A DNA stretch of 64,000 nucleotides from Pedobacter sp. FW305-3-2-15-E-R2A2 (GCF_038446955.1 NZ_CP151803.1:1922001-1986000); one strand, 5' to 3'. Positions 51,302-60,718 are shown, counted from the stretch's first letter. A program made the numbers and translations. The notes: a model not told the origin generated them from the sequence alone.

Positions 51302-52621
51302 TTATTCTTTTTTAAACAAGAATTCTTTGCCACTTTGTTTTAATGTCATTTGTTTGTGCTCTGGTTTAAACTCCAATACAATTCCCGCTTGATCAAACTT
51401 AAAAATAGTAGGGGTGGTAGCTTCTAACGCAAATCCTGCCTGACCGGTTGCTTGTGCAAATAATTGGGCTTCTTTATTGGTGATGTTGATTTTGATTGGG
51501 ATCTGCCCGCTCGCGTATGTTCCAACATAGGTGTCCAATATTTCTGAAGCAACTGCCAGCTTTTCAAATGTTGGTATTTCAAATGGCCTGTTAAAGTAGC
51601 AGCTTTCCGCGCAGGCTAAAATATTCGGAATTTTATAGATTGATCCATTAGAGGAAATGGCTATAGCTAGTTTTTCTTCCGGATAGTAAGCCACTATAGA
51701 CTGAAACCTGTCAATTGCTCCATCATGCCCATAGCTTTTTGTATCGGAATGAGAAAGGTCGAATAAGCCCATTCCATAACCATTCTTTATGGTTTTCATT
51801 AATGCTAATGATTTTTGACCAACTATTTTTTGTTCAAAAAGTGAAGTAATAAAAGTAGTTAGATCGGTCGGGTTAGCGATCAATGCACCTGCGCCCATAG
51901 GAATGCTCAGGTCAGTTTCGTCTTCTTTGATCCATTCGTTTTTAAAATGATAGGAGTAGCTCTCGTTATTTAGGATATTTGTTTTCTTCGTTCCGAAATA
52001 GGTGTTTTTTAATCCTACTGGCCTGAGGATTTTTTCGTTTAAAATTGACGCGTAATCCTTTTTATATGCTTTCTGCAAAATGTAACTCAACAGCACATAA
52101 TTTGAATTGCTGTACTTAGCTTTACTATTAGGTTCAAAATCGCTTTTTCCCTTAGCAATGATCTCCACCATTTGCTTTTCGGTTTTTGGTTGCGTATTAT
52201 AGGCCAAATAATCAACGTCATCTGTAAAGTTATGGATGCCACTTCTGTGATTAAGCAGGTGCTCAATAGTTATTTTTTTACAATTTTCGATTTGCGGAAA
52301 ATAACGGTCAATAGTTGTATTTAATGACAGCTTTTTTTCTTCAATAGCCTTAAATAATAATGTTGCGGTAAACACTTTAGAAATGGAGCCGATTCTATAT
52401 TTGGTTGCTGTGCTTGCTAGCTTAGAGGTTGCCAAATCGCTGTATCCAATTGCATTTGAATAGATTGTTTTGCCATTTTGACTGAGGGCAATACTCCCCA
52501 TAAATTTATCTTTTTTCTTTAATACCTGAAATAGACTGTCTAATTTTTGGGCAGCAAAATTTTGTGAAAAAGCGGTTAAGGTAGCCAGGCTTAAAAAACT
52601 GAGGATAAATATTTTTTTCAT
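51302..52621 (-). CDS. Serine hydrolase, class C beta-lactamase/DD-peptidase fold
   Basis: 439 aa from ATG 52621 (MKKIFILSFLSLATLTAFSQ); the frame extends 11 codons further up, before the signal peptide. Catalytic motifs: SxxK in GSISKVF, YxN in KYSNSNYVLL and HxG in YGHDGAIDRF. C-terminal beta-barrel-like domain (about 350-439). Exported. The family includes esterases, DD-peptidases and some lactamases; the substrate cannot be read from this sequence. Confidence 0.85.
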   Translation of the reverse strand: MKKIFILSFLSLATLTAFSQNFAAQKLDSLFQVLKKKDKFMGSIALSQNGKTIYSNAIGYSDLATSKLASTATKYRIGSISKVFTATLLFKAIEEKKLSLNTTIDRYFPQIENCKKITIEHLLNHRSGIHNFTDDVDYLAYNTQPKTEKQMVEIIAKGKSDFEPNSKAKYSNSNYVLLSYILQKAYKKDYASILNEKILRPVGLKNTYFGTKKTNILNNESYSYHFKNEWIKEDETDLSIPMGAGALIANPTDLTTFITSLFEQKIVGQKSLALMKTIKNGYGMGLFDLSHSDTKSYGHDGAIDRFQSIVAYYPEEKLAIAISSNGSIYKIPNILACAESCYFNRPFEIPTFEKLAVASEILDTYVGTYASGQIPIKINITNKEAQLFAQATGQAGFALEATTPTIFKFDQAGIVLEFKPEHKQMTLKQSGKEFLFKKE

Positions 52622-52757
52622 ATTTCTGGATGAGGCATTAGCAACTGATGACAAATGTAATATTAAGTCACTGTATTGTGATATATATTCAATAGATTTC
52701 TTTACCCGATGATAGGTGTAGTTTTACTAAGCTTAACTTTTGAGACTCATCAGTTTT

Positions 52758-53189
52758 TTAAATATCTTGAAGTTTAAGTATTTTCAGCGTAATGTGATCT
52801 TTTAAACCATCGTAGAATTTTTGCAGTACTTTCTCAAAAATGGGATCCGCATTGGGTACAGCCGAGAATAAGGTCATGCTTGATTTTAGCTTCAGGTCAT
52901 CGGGACTGCCGAATACCTGCTGTGCATTATTGGTCTCCAGTTCCATCAGGGTATTGCAGGCTAAAATCAGCCTCGGACCTAAAACCCGGTGAGCAAGATA
53001 GGCAGTTGCTTCACTTAAATCTTCAATGGCATAGTGTCTGGATGTTTCTGTAAATCCCAGTCCCTGGATTTGCGGGAAAATATACCACATCCAATGGCCA
53101 TGCTTCCTTCCAGCCTTTAGCTCATTTAATGCGGTCTGATAGACTGCTTTCTGTGCGGTGATAAATCGTTCCAGGAGATGCGCTTTCAT
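52758..53189 (-). CDS. DUF1810-domain protein
   Basis: 143 aa. Matches the DUF1810 pattern: LERFITAQKAVYQTALNELK, GHWMWYIFPQIQGLGFTETS and YLAHRVLGPRLILACNTLME. Cytosolic, probably involved in NAD-linked chemistry as in related YbiA/DUF1768-like proteins, but the role is not established. Single gene. Confidence 0.85.
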   Translation of the reverse strand: MKAHLLERFITAQKAVYQTALNELKAGRKHGHWMWYIFPQIQGLGFTETSRHYAIEDLSEATAYLAHRVLGPRLILACNTLMELETNNAQQVFGSPDDLKLKSSMTLFSAVPNADPIFEKVLQKFYDGLKDHITLKILKLQDI

Positions 53190-53368
53190 AGAGGGCCAAA
53201 TTAAAATTCTGCTTGTGGCTGGCGGTAATTATCTTGCATATTCACTCTGGTTTCCATAACAGTTTTTTTAGGTATTAATGAAACAAATATCAACCAGGAA
53301 AGTTCTTCAGATCATATCATTGGCGGGAAATTTATGATGGACCTTGGCCTAAGCCCTGATTTTGATCG

Positions 53369-54571
53369 TTATTTCCCAAACTCAGGCAATTCGATCTTAT
53401 CTTTTGTCACCTCCTTTTCTTTACTGCCAAAGAGCTTGCTGATTTTCTTAACAGCACTGCTTGCCAGGATTCCGGCCACCGTATTCACGACCGACACACC
53501 AAACTTCGATTTTGGATGTGCGAGCCAGGGAACACCTGGTGGTAGGCGTTGAACATCTTCTACAAAAGGACGCATGCGTTTTTCATAGGCTGCAAATGCA
53601 TGTTCATGCTGGTCATGTTGCGCAAGTTCTCCGGCAAGCAGGTAAGCCCCTACGATGGCTAAGGTGGTGCCCATACCGGTGAGCGGAGTTGGACAGTAGG
53701 CTGCATCTCCAATCATACCAGCACGACCACTGAACCATCTTGGTGCATGTATCTGGCTAATGCCATCAAAATATACATCTTCATTTTTGTCAATTTCTTC
53801 CATCAAACGATCCGCTTCCCAGCCGGCATCTGAAAGCTTTTCTTTTAATATTTTTTTCTGTTCGTCCTCAGGTAAATTTTGATAATTTCTGTCGTCGGAA
53901 AGAAAGCTGAACGATGCCCTCGTAGTGCCCTGATTGTCCGGCCGGATCACCATGACCCTGGATCCCGGTGCCGTATACCAGCGCGCCCATTTTGAATCTG
54001 TTTCTCTTTTGGGAATGGTGTACCAGGCATTGTAAAGTCCAACAAACTTAACTTTCGGCTCATCGCCAAACAGCAGCTGTCTTGTCGTTGACCGTACACC
54101 GTCTGCAGCAATTAGCAGATCAAAGACCTCTGTCCCGCCATCGCTAAAGGTTATTTTAACGCTGTCATCGCGCTGGTCAATCACGGTGATGTATTTCCCA
54201 AAGACATATTTTGCCTTTTCTTTTGTGTGCTGGTATAGAATATTGACGAGGTCGCCCCGCAGAATTTCGGCTTCACTTGTAAACCCATCGGCACCATCTC
54301 TGGGAAATGCAGCTTCAACCTTATTTTTACTATTCACAAACTGAAGGCCGATCTCTCCGGTATTCGCAGCCAGGATTTCTTTTTCTATGCCCATCATTCT
54401 GGCTATTGCCCGGCCAGCACCCCTCACATCCAGGTTTTGTCCGCCCAATCTCAGCGATTTCGAACGTTCTACTACGGTGACATCAAACCCATATTTAGCT
54501 AGCCAAAAAGCTAGTGTTGGGCCTGCTATACTGGCTCCGGATATCAGAACCTTTTTACTTCCACGCTTCAT
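53369..54571 (-). CDS. FAD-dependent monooxygenase (PHBH/TetX-like)
   Basis: 400 aa. N-terminal FAD-binding motif LISGASIAGPTLAFWLAKYG, the DG motif DLLIAADGVRSTTRQLL and the GD motif GMIGDAAYCPTPLTGMGTTL are all present. It hydroxylates aromatic or polycyclic substrates with NAD(P)H; similarity to TetX-like enzymes by layout only. The MarR gene ends 12 bp upstream, so the two form an operon with the regulator first. Confidence 0.88.
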   Translation of the reverse strand: MKRGSKKVLISGASIAGPTLAFWLAKYGFDVTVVERSKSLRLGGQNLDVRGAGRAIARMMGIEKEILAANTGEIGLQFVNSKNKVEAAFPRDGADGFTSEAEILRGDLVNILYQHTKEKAKYVFGKYITVIDQRDDSVKITFSDGGTEVFDLLIAADGVRSTTRQLLFGDEPKVKFVGLYNAWYTIPKRETDSKWARWYTAPGSRVMVIRPDNQGTTRASFSFLSDDRNYQNLPEDEQKKILKEKLSDAGWEADRLMEEIDKNEDVYFDGISQIHAPRWFSGRAGMIGDAAYCPTPLTGMGTTLAIVGAYLLAGELAQHDQHEHAFAAYEKRMRPFVEDVQRLPPGVPWLAHPKSKFGVSVVNTVAGILASSAVKKISKLFGSKEKEVTKDKIELPEFGK

Positions 54572-54583
54572 ATTCTTAAATTT

Positions 54584-55273
54584 TTAGGATTGCAATCTTG
54601 AGATCTGATTGTGCTTTGTCTTCTCGCTGAGTTCTTCCAGGCTTAAATTCCGATGATTTAGAAAGATATCGTTATGGTGATCATCCAGTTTACGCAGCAG
54701 AAATGACAAGGAACTTATTTCCGCCTGACTTAGGTTGCCTACAACCACGCCTCCCACTAAACCCATTCTCGGCAATAAGTCTGCTATTTCCTTTTTTCCT
54801 TTAGCTGTAATGGTCACCAGAATACTCCGCTTGTCGTTCGGATTGGCAAATTCTTCAATCATCTCTTGTTTCAACAAACGTTTGATGACTTCGGTCCCGG
54901 AAGTTTTCTCCATAACCAGCTTATGAATCAACTCCGTTTTGCTCAGGGAAGGATAGGTCATCAATACGATCAAAAAAGAAAATTCATCGAGCGTATGGAT
55001 CTTACCTTCCTTAATCGCTTTTTTAAAATACATGACTGCATAACGGTAAATAAAAACGAGCATGGTTGCTATTTGTGTGTTATCGTCCTGATGCGTGCTT
55101 ACCCATTGCTCTTCGCCACCTGCCAGATCTCTGTGTCCGGAAAGCTGACTGCCATGACTGGCGTTCAGGTACCCGGCAAAGTCGGCCATCGTATATTCCT
55201 TTTCCCCCTGATACTGGCTGTCGAAGTCAAAGAGATGATCGATCAGTTGCTTTAAGATTTCTTTCTTACTCAT
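54584..55273 (-). CDS. MarR-family transcriptional regulator
   Basis: 229 aa, long for MarR. Winged HTH at about 85-160: YPSLSKTELIHKLVMEKTSG, TEVIKRLLKQEMIEEFANPN and DKRSILVTITAKGKKEI, with the conserved Asp-x-Arg wing. It probably represses the monooxygenase operon it heads. Confidence 0.9.
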   Translation of the reverse strand: MSKKEILKQLIDHLFDFDSQYQGEKEYTMADFAGYLNASHGSQLSGHRDLAGGEEQWVSTHQDDNTQIATMLVFIYRYAVMYFKKAIKEGKIHTLDEFSFLIVLMTYPSLSKTELIHKLVMEKTSGTEVIKRLLKQEMIEEFANPNDKRSILVTITAKGKKEIADLLPRMGLVGGVVVGNLSQAEISSLSFLLRKLDDHHNDIFLNHRNLSLEELSEKTKHNQISRLQS

Positions 55274-55492
55274 TAATTGTAGTGTGTTTACGTATCAAAA
55301 ATACAAAACTAAATCAAAATTGATAATTTTAACTGATAAATATGGATGTTTACGTACTATTGTTGGCTTATGTAGTGATGAGCAACGGAATTACCCCCGT
55401 TCTGAAAAAGCAGGAAGGATTAATCGAAAATCAATCTCAATATCCCGGTATCATTTCTATTTTAGACGAAGTTTTTAGAAATTACAATTTAT

Positions 55493-56065
55493 ATGGATGC
55501 TAAGGAAGTTTTAAAGGCTCATGTTTTAAAAAACACCACACTGACGGACGATCAGTTCGATTATTTCTTTTCCCTTTTTGAGCTTCAGAAATTTAAAAAA
55601 GGACAGGTCATTATTTCCGAAGGAAGCGAGGTTGATTGCGAATACTTTGTGATTTCCGGCTGCCTGAAATCCTTTTATATCAACGACGAATTGAAAATGT
55701 TCATTCTGCAATTTGCGATGCCAACCTGGTGGGCCTCCGATTTTGAAGCACTTTATAATGGGACCAAAGCAAACATCGCATTAGATTGCATCACAGACGC
55801 AGAAGTCTTATGCCTTAGCAATGCAAACCGGGAGAAAATCTGCAGAGAGATCCATTCCGTAGAACACTTCTTTCGCTGGCGAACAAATAAAGGTTATGTG
55901 GCCAGTCAGAAACGATTATTGTCGTTCATGAATAATAACGTCAAATTCCGATACGAAGAATTAATGAAGCTGTATCCGGAACTCTATAACATGGTCCCTA
56001 AAAACCTGATCGCCGCTTATCTTGGTGTATCCCGGGAAACCTTAAGCCGACTTTACCATCCCTAA
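55493..56065 (+). CDS. Crp/Fnr-family transcriptional regulator
   Basis: 190 aa. Cyclic-nucleotide-binding-like roll (about 15-125, FKKGQVIISEGSEVDCEYFV) and C-terminal HTH MVPKNLIAAYLGVSRETLSR. The recognition helix has R-E-x-x-x-R like E. coli CRP, which reads TGTGA. Exactly such a palindrome lies 3 bp after its stop, in front of the YceI operon. No FNR-type cysteines. It is divergent from the MarR gene. Confidence 0.88.
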   Translation: MDAKEVLKAHVLKNTTLTDDQFDYFFSLFELQKFKKGQVIISEGSEVDCEYFVISGCLKSFYINDELKMFILQFAMPTWWASDFEALYNGTKANIALDCITDAEVLCLSNANREKICREIHSVEHFFRWRTNKGYVASQKRLLSFMNNNVKFRYEELMKLYPELYNMVPKNLIAAYLGVSRETLSRLYHP

Positions 56066-56067
56066 AA

Positions 56068-56083
56068 TGTGATGTAGGTCACA
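56068..56083 (+). promoter_or_regulatory. CRP-like operator TGTGA-N6-TCACA
   Basis: Perfect palindrome TGTGATGTAGGTCACA. It lies 53 bp upstream of the YceI ATG and about 30 bp upstream of the promoter-like TACTTTG (56109-56115). The centre would be near -42 if that is the -7 box, the class II activator position. Confidence 0.6.
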
Positions 56084-56136
56084 CGCTCCGACCGTTTTTC
56101 CTCCCGTACTTTGTGGTGTAATTAAAAACAAATCAC

Positions 56137-56655
56137 ATGGAAAATCAACAATTCACCATCCTTCCTTCGCAGAGCAATATTGACTGGACAGGAAAAAAAG
56201 TAACGGGCGCACACAATGGTACAATCGCCATTAAAGAAGGCCAATTCATTTTGAATGAAGGTCAAATCACAAAGGGTAGCTTTATCGTAGATACCACTTC
56301 TATTAAAATACTGGACATTACTGATCCTGATACGAATGCCCAATTCCTGGGACATCTGATCTCTGACGATTTCTTCTCTACAGAACAATTTAAAGAAGCA
56401 AGTCTGAACATCATTGCCGTTTCCGGAAATCACATCAACGCGGAGCTCACCATTAAAGACATTACACATCCTGTAGATTTTGACACGGTCGTCAATTTAG
56501 CGGGTGATACATTTACTGCCAGCGGTAAAATAATCATCGACAGAACCAAATATGGAATGAAGTTCCGTTCAGGAAATTTTTTCCAGAATCTGGGTGACAC
56601 CCTGATCTATAATGATTTTGAGTTAAATGTAAGTATAACCGCTAAAGCTGAGTAA
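56137..56655 (+). CDS. YceI-family protein
   Basis: 172 aa, no signal peptide. Lipocalin-like beta-barrel: FTILPSQSNIDWTGKKVTGA, HNGTIAIKEGQFILNEGQI, GSFIVDTTSIKILDI and VNLAGDTFTASGKIIIDRTK. YceI proteins bind isoprenoid-type lipids; many are periplasmic, but this one lacks an export signal. First gene of the operon 56.1-59.1 kb. Confidence 0.9.
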   Translation: MENQQFTILPSQSNIDWTGKKVTGAHNGTIAIKEGQFILNEGQITKGSFIVDTTSIKILDITDPDTNAQFLGHLISDDFFSTEQFKEASLNIIAVSGNHINAELTIKDITHPVDFDTVVNLAGDTFTASGKIIIDRTKYGMKFRSGNFFQNLGDTLIYNDFELNVSITAKAE

Positions 56656-56683
56656 TCAGTTCATTCGCATAAATCATAAAGCT

Positions 56684-56902
56684 ATGCCATTTGTAAAAAT
56701 AGAAGTAACCCGTGAAGGCGTTACCAAAGCACAAAAACAAGCCCTGATCAAAGGGGTAACGGACCTGATCACTGAAGTATTGAACAAGGATCCGCAACTG
56801 ACCCATGTAGTGATTCAGGAACATGACCTGGACGACTGGGGATTTGCCGGGGAACAGGTCTCGGAACTAAGGGCTAAGGGAATTACAGCAGATAAAAAAT
56901 AA
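56684..56902 (+). CDS. 4-oxalocrotonate tautomerase-family protein
   Basis: 72 aa. Starts MPFVKIEVT, leaving the catalytic Pro at position 1 after Met removal; then GVTDLITEVLNKDPQLTHVV and IQEHDLDDWGFAGEQVSEL. Small tautomerases act on enol or dienol intermediates. 28 bp after YceI and 13 bp before the SDR gene. Confidence 0.88.
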   Translation: MPFVKIEVTREGVTKAQKQALIKGVTDLITEVLNKDPQLTHVVIQEHDLDDWGFAGEQVSELRAKGITADKK

Positions 56903-56915
56903 GCTTAAAAATCAA

Positions 56916-57650
56916 ATGAAAACACAAACCATAATTGTTACCGGTGCCTCTTCGGGCATCGGTAAGGAGATCGCCCGCCACTTTTTGAAAAACGGCGATA
57001 ATGTGATCATAAATTCTTCAACAGCAGAAAAACTGGAAGAAGTGTATCAGGAATTAGGTGCCGGTGATCAGCTGGCACAGGTAGCAGGGGATGTGAAAAA
57101 TAAAAACACCGGGGAGCAGTTGCTGGCAGTGGCTATTGAAAGATTTGGTGGCGTGGATGTATTGGTAAACAATGCCGGGATCTATGAAACGAGGCCTTTT
57201 CTGGAAGTTGATGAAGCTTACCTGGACCGTTTTCTGGATACCAACCTGAAGGGGACTTTTTTTACCACTCAGGCCATTCTGCCGCAAATGCTGAAGCAGT
57301 CGGGAGGTGTGATCATCAATATCGGTACTCCATTGGTGCATCACGCATTGGGGGGAGCGCCCTCAACCGCTCCGATTGCTTCGAAAGCTGCGATACATGC
57401 CTTGACTTTGCAACTGGCAGCTGAGTTCGGTAAAAATAACATCAGGGTAAACACCGTGGCGCCAGGCGTAATTCGTACCCCTATGCATGGCGATACCGCT
57501 GATCAGAGCGCAGGTTTGCATTTATTGAACCGGGTGGGTGAAGTAGAGGATGTTGCAGAAATGGTTTATGCCATTGCGAAAAACAAATTCGTTAGTGGTG
57601 CTATTATTAATGTTGATGGTGGCATGGCTGCCGGTCATAACCTGAACTAA
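56916..57650 (+). CDS. SDR-fold oxidoreductase with altered catalytic site
   Basis: 244 aa. TGASSGIG at 9-16 and NNAG at about 85-88 are normal, but the region of the catalytic Tyr reads STAPIASKAAIHALTLQLAA: the Lys is kept and the Tyr position is Pro. This variant recurs in some Bacteroidota SDRs, so it is probably a subfamily trait. The overlap-like 2-bp spacing to the NTF2 gene indicates co-transcription. Confidence 0.82.
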   Translation: MKTQTIIVTGASSGIGKEIARHFLKNGDNVIINSSTAEKLEEVYQELGAGDQLAQVAGDVKNKNTGEQLLAVAIERFGGVDVLVNNAGIYETRPFLEVDEAYLDRFLDTNLKGTFFTTQAILPQMLKQSGGVIINIGTPLVHHALGGAPSTAPIASKAAIHALTLQLAAEFGKNNIRVNTVAPGVIRTPMHGDTADQSAGLHLLNRVGEVEDVAEMVYAIAKNKFVSGAIINVDGGMAAGHNLN

Positions 57651-57652
57651 TT

Positions 57653-58024
57653 ATGAAAGAAGATTCATTAGCGATCACCGCAGTACTGGAAAATGATTAT
57701 TTCCAGGGAATTTATGAAGGTGACATAGAAAAGCTAGGCCGTGCGATGTATTCCGACAGCCTGTTGTTTGGAGATGTAAAGGGGGAACCCTATGCGAAAA
57801 CCCGTAATCAATATCTTGAGGTGGTAAAGAACCGGCAAAGTGTGAAAGATTCCGGGAAACCTTTTAAGGGAACGATTATTTCCATCGATGTGATCAATAC
57901 CATAGCGGTTGCTAAAGTTCATGTTAAAATGTACGACTTTAACTATGACGAGTTTCTGTCTTTTCACAAAATCAACAATCAATGGATGATCGTGAACAAA
58001 ATGCTCAGTGATGTAAACCTTTAA
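57653..58024 (+). CDS. NTF2/lumazine-binding-like small protein
   Basis: 123 aa. AVLENDYFQGIYEGDIEKLG, RAMYSDSLLFGDVKGEPY and the C-terminal FHKINNQWMIVNKML fit the SnoaL/NTF2 cone fold (putative lumazine-binding group). Possibly an enzyme or ligand-binding partner for the operon's oxidoreductases. Confidence 0.8.
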   Translation: MKEDSLAITAVLENDYFQGIYEGDIEKLGRAMYSDSLLFGDVKGEPYAKTRNQYLEVVKNRQSVKDSGKPFKGTIISIDVINTIAVAKVHVKMYDFNYDEFLSFHKINNQWMIVNKMLSDVNL

Positions 58025-58034
58025 ATATAAGTCG

Positions 58035-59120
58035 ATGTGGTATCAAACAAAAGCGTCTAAAATATTAGGTATTCAGTATCCCATCCTGCAAGGGCCCTTC
58101 GGTGGTAACCTGTCCTCTGTAGAGTTGGTTGCAACAGTCTCAAACCTGGGGGGCCTTGGAGGGTATGGGGCCTATAATTTGAGCCCTCAGGAGATCCTTG
58201 AAGTGGACAAACAGATCCGCCTGGCTACGAATAAACCATACAATATCAACCTATTTGTGTCGGAAACCGATGCGGTGAATGGTACCGTGTCTGACGAACA
58301 CTTTAACCGGGCTCAACAGTTATTTAAACCTTATTTTGACGAACTGGGCATCGCGCTTCCCGGAAAACCTGAGCCATTCAAAAGCAGGTTCGAAAACCAG
58401 ATCGAGATGATTTTGCATCAACGTCCACCAGTGTTCAGCTTTATGTTTGGTAGCCCCTCGGCTGATATTCTTGAACAATGTCATCGGCTTGGTATCGTCA
58501 CGATTGGGGCGGCAACTACCCTGGATGAGGCCATTGTTTTGGAATCTGCAGGGGTCGATATGATCATCGCATCAGGATTTGAAGCAGGTGGTCATCGGCC
58601 ATCGTTTCTGGCCTCAGCAGAGAGCTCTACCATTGGGACATTTGTGCTGCTGCAACTGATCAAAGAGCGGGTAAAGATCCCTGTGGTTGCTGCCGGAGGC
58701 ATTGCAAATGGAAAAGGAGTGGCCGCTGCACTGGCCCTTGGGGCAGATGCCGCACAAATTGGTACTGCTTTTCTGGCAACAGATGAATCCAATGCCACAG
58801 CGATTCATAAACAGATGCTGTTGTCTGATGCTGCAAAGTATACCACCCTGTCACGGGCATATACCGGCCGACTGGGAAGAGGGATCAGCAGCCGCATTGC
58901 AAAAGACCTGGTGTCCCTGGAAAAAGACTTTTTACCTTTTCCACTCCAGACAACGTTCATGTCGCATTTAAGAAAAGCAGCGATGGCAAACGAAAAATGG
59001 GATATGGTCTTGTTTTGGGCTGGTCAGATTACACCTGTATTGAAACATACAAAGGCCTCTGAGTTGATGAAATCTATTCTGGAAGAAGCGAACAATTATT
59101 TTGATGATTTGAAAGCTTAA
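58035..59120 (+). CDS. Nitronate monooxygenase-like FMN enzyme
   Basis: 361 aa. LGIQYPILQGPFGGNLSSVE near the N-terminus, IIASGFEAGGHRPSF with the catalytic His, VVAAGGIANGKGVAAALALG and ADAAQIGTAFLATDES (FMN phosphate). The family oxidises alkyl nitronates. It ends the operon, 84 bp before a strong terminator. With the tautomerase, SDR and NTF2-like proteins it suggests detoxification of small reactive molecules. Confidence 0.9.
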   Translation: MWYQTKASKILGIQYPILQGPFGGNLSSVELVATVSNLGGLGGYGAYNLSPQEILEVDKQIRLATNKPYNINLFVSETDAVNGTVSDEHFNRAQQLFKPYFDELGIALPGKPEPFKSRFENQIEMILHQRPPVFSFMFGSPSADILEQCHRLGIVTIGAATTLDEAIVLESAGVDMIIASGFEAGGHRPSFLASAESSTIGTFVLLQLIKERVKIPVVAAGGIANGKGVAAALALGADAAQIGTAFLATDESNATAIHKQMLLSDAAKYTTLSRAYTGRLGRGISSRIAKDLVSLEKDFLPFPLQTTFMSHLRKAAMANEKWDMVLFWAGQITPVLKHTKASELMKSILEEANNYFDDLKA

Positions 59121-59203
59121 ATTCAGAAATGGCGGCATTATTACCCATAGACAGGCCGGATTTTTATTTTCTGATGAAAAGTGTTTAAGGATTGACTGCC
59201 TTT

Positions 59204-59246
59204 AACTTAACCTGACGAGTAATCGTCAGGTTAAGTTATTTTTTTC
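59204..59246 (+). terminator. Strong rho-independent terminator
   Basis: 15-bp perfect stem AACTTAACCTGACGA/TCGTCAGGTTAAGTT (59204-59218 with 59223-59237), loop GTAA, then a run of T at 59239-59245. Confidence 0.92.
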
Positions 59247-59279
59247 TAAAAAATTTTGATGCTGAATTGGGATTATGTA

Positions 59280-59295
59280 TATATGTACATACAAA
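59280..59295 (+). promoter_or_regulatory. Candidate GntR operator upstream of the glycosidase-like gene
   Basis: TATATGTACATACAAA. Contains palindrome TATGTACATA, related to the two TATGTTTGTACATAT sites at 61.6-61.7 kb. 103 bp upstream of the gene start. Confidence 0.45.
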
Positions 59296-59397
59296 TTAAT
59301 TTAAGATGACTGCTTTTCTTTGAAAAACTAAGTCTGTGATGAATTAAAGCGTGTTTTTCTGAATTTTAAATGTTAATCCACATAAAACTACACACGA

Positions 59398-60699
59398 ATG
59401 AACGTAAAAATGTTAATGTTAGGTTGTCTGAGTGTCTTTGCATTAAGCGAGCATACAACCGCACAATCTGTTTTGCCTGCAAATGTTTCAAAAAAGCTGG
59501 AATCCATCAGACCCTTGGCCGATTCAGTAAGAATAATGGCGGAGGAATTGGTGCAAAAAGGCTTTACTGCCGGTGATGGTTATGGAGAAGTCTGGATCAG
59601 GGACCTGAATACCTTTGTTGCTGTGGCGAGCAAGGTGAATGATAAAGCATTAATAAAAAAACATTTACTTACTTTCTTTCAATTTCAACAATCGGATGGT
59701 GCCATTTTAGATGGTTACGTGCCAATTAAAAAGGGGGCAGTGGGTTATGATTATTATCATTCTGATCTGGCACCAGAATATGCCGGACATAAAAATACAG
59801 TAGAAACCGATCAGGAAACTTCATTGGTACAGGCAGTAGCGAAATACATCAGAAGAACGGGGGATAAAAGCATCCTGAAGAATACCATCGCCGGAATACC
59901 TGTACAGAAACGCCTGGAACAGGCAATGGAGTTTTTGCTGACCAAGCGGTTTGACAAGAAACATGGCCTGTTATGGGGAGCAACAACAGTCGATTGGGGA
60001 GACGTGCAACCGGAACATAGCTGGGGTGTTGTGTTGGATTCCAATTCGCATTTAAGCATCGACATTTACGACAATGCCATGTTTATCATTGCGATCAATG
60101 ATTTTTTGGAAATCGCAAGCTTGTCGCCAAAAATATCGGCACACTGGAAAGGGGTCAAAACAAAAATTGCCAGCAATGTACGCAAGCACCTTTGGGATAA
60201 AAAACGTCAGAAATTCCTGCCGCATATTTATTTAAATGGTTCGCCTTTTCCTGCCTCATTTAACGAAGCAGAAGTCTATTACCATGGTGGAACGGCTGTG
60301 GCAATTGAAGCTGGCCTCTTAACTAAAGATGAAGTGAAAACAGCTTATAGAAAGATGCAGGAAAATGTAAAGAAAGCAAATGCAGCGACCATAGGTCTGA
60401 CGATTTACCCTGTATATCCTGAAGGTTTCTTCAAGAATAAGGGAATGGGGCCTTACTCTTATCAGAATGGTGGAGACTGGACCTGGTTTGGAGGTCGGAT
60501 GATCTCTCAGCTGATCCGTTATAACCTGTTAGCTGAAGCGTGTGAAGCAATGAAACCTATGTTGGACCGTGTGGTTAAAAATAAAGGTTTTTATGAATGG
60601 TATACCCCGGATAACAGGCCACAGGGATCTGCCAGCTTTAGAGGAGAGGCAGGGGTGTTGTGGAGCGCGATCACGGAGCTTGAACAGAAAACGAAATAG
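59398..60699 (+). CDS. Exported six-hairpin glycosidase-like protein
   Basis: 433 aa. Signal peptide (MNVKMLMLGCLSVFALSEHTTA), then an (alpha/alpha)6-toroid pattern: YGEVWIRDLNTFVAVASKV, QSDGAILDGYVPIKKG, ETDQETSLVQAVAKYIRRTG, SIDIYDNAMFIIAINDFLEI, GGDWTWFGGRMISQLIRYNL and EWYTPDNRPQGSASFRGEAG. The W-x-RD motif and acidic residues in the third and last parts are reminiscent of GH63/GH125-like or amylo-alpha-1,6-glucosidase-like enzymes. Close to a mannose-6-phosphate-isomerase-like gene and a sugar transporter, so an alpha-mannoside or mannosylglycerate-like substrate is plausible but not proven. Confidence 0.7.
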   Translation: MNVKMLMLGCLSVFALSEHTTAQSVLPANVSKKLESIRPLADSVRIMAEELVQKGFTAGDGYGEVWIRDLNTFVAVASKVNDKALIKKHLLTFFQFQQSDGAILDGYVPIKKGAVGYDYYHSDLAPEYAGHKNTVETDQETSLVQAVAKYIRRTGDKSILKNTIAGIPVQKRLEQAMEFLLTKRFDKKHGLLWGATTVDWGDVQPEHSWGVVLDSNSHLSIDIYDNAMFIIAINDFLEIASLSPKISAHWKGVKTKIASNVRKHLWDKKRQKFLPHIYLNGSPFPASFNEAEVYYHGGTAVAIEAGLLTKDEVKTAYRKMQENVKKANAATIGLTIYPVYPEGFFKNKGMGPYSYQNGGDWTWFGGRMISQLIRYNLLAEACEAMKPMLDRVVKNKGFYEWYTPDNRPQGSASFRGEAGVLWSAITELEQKTK

Positions 60700-60718
60700 C
60701 GGGCAAGAGGTTTAGACA

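Noticed and set aside
55284..55478. 64-codon open frame between the MarR and Crp genes
   Set aside because: No family resemblance, overlaps the divergent promoter region and has low-complexity composition.
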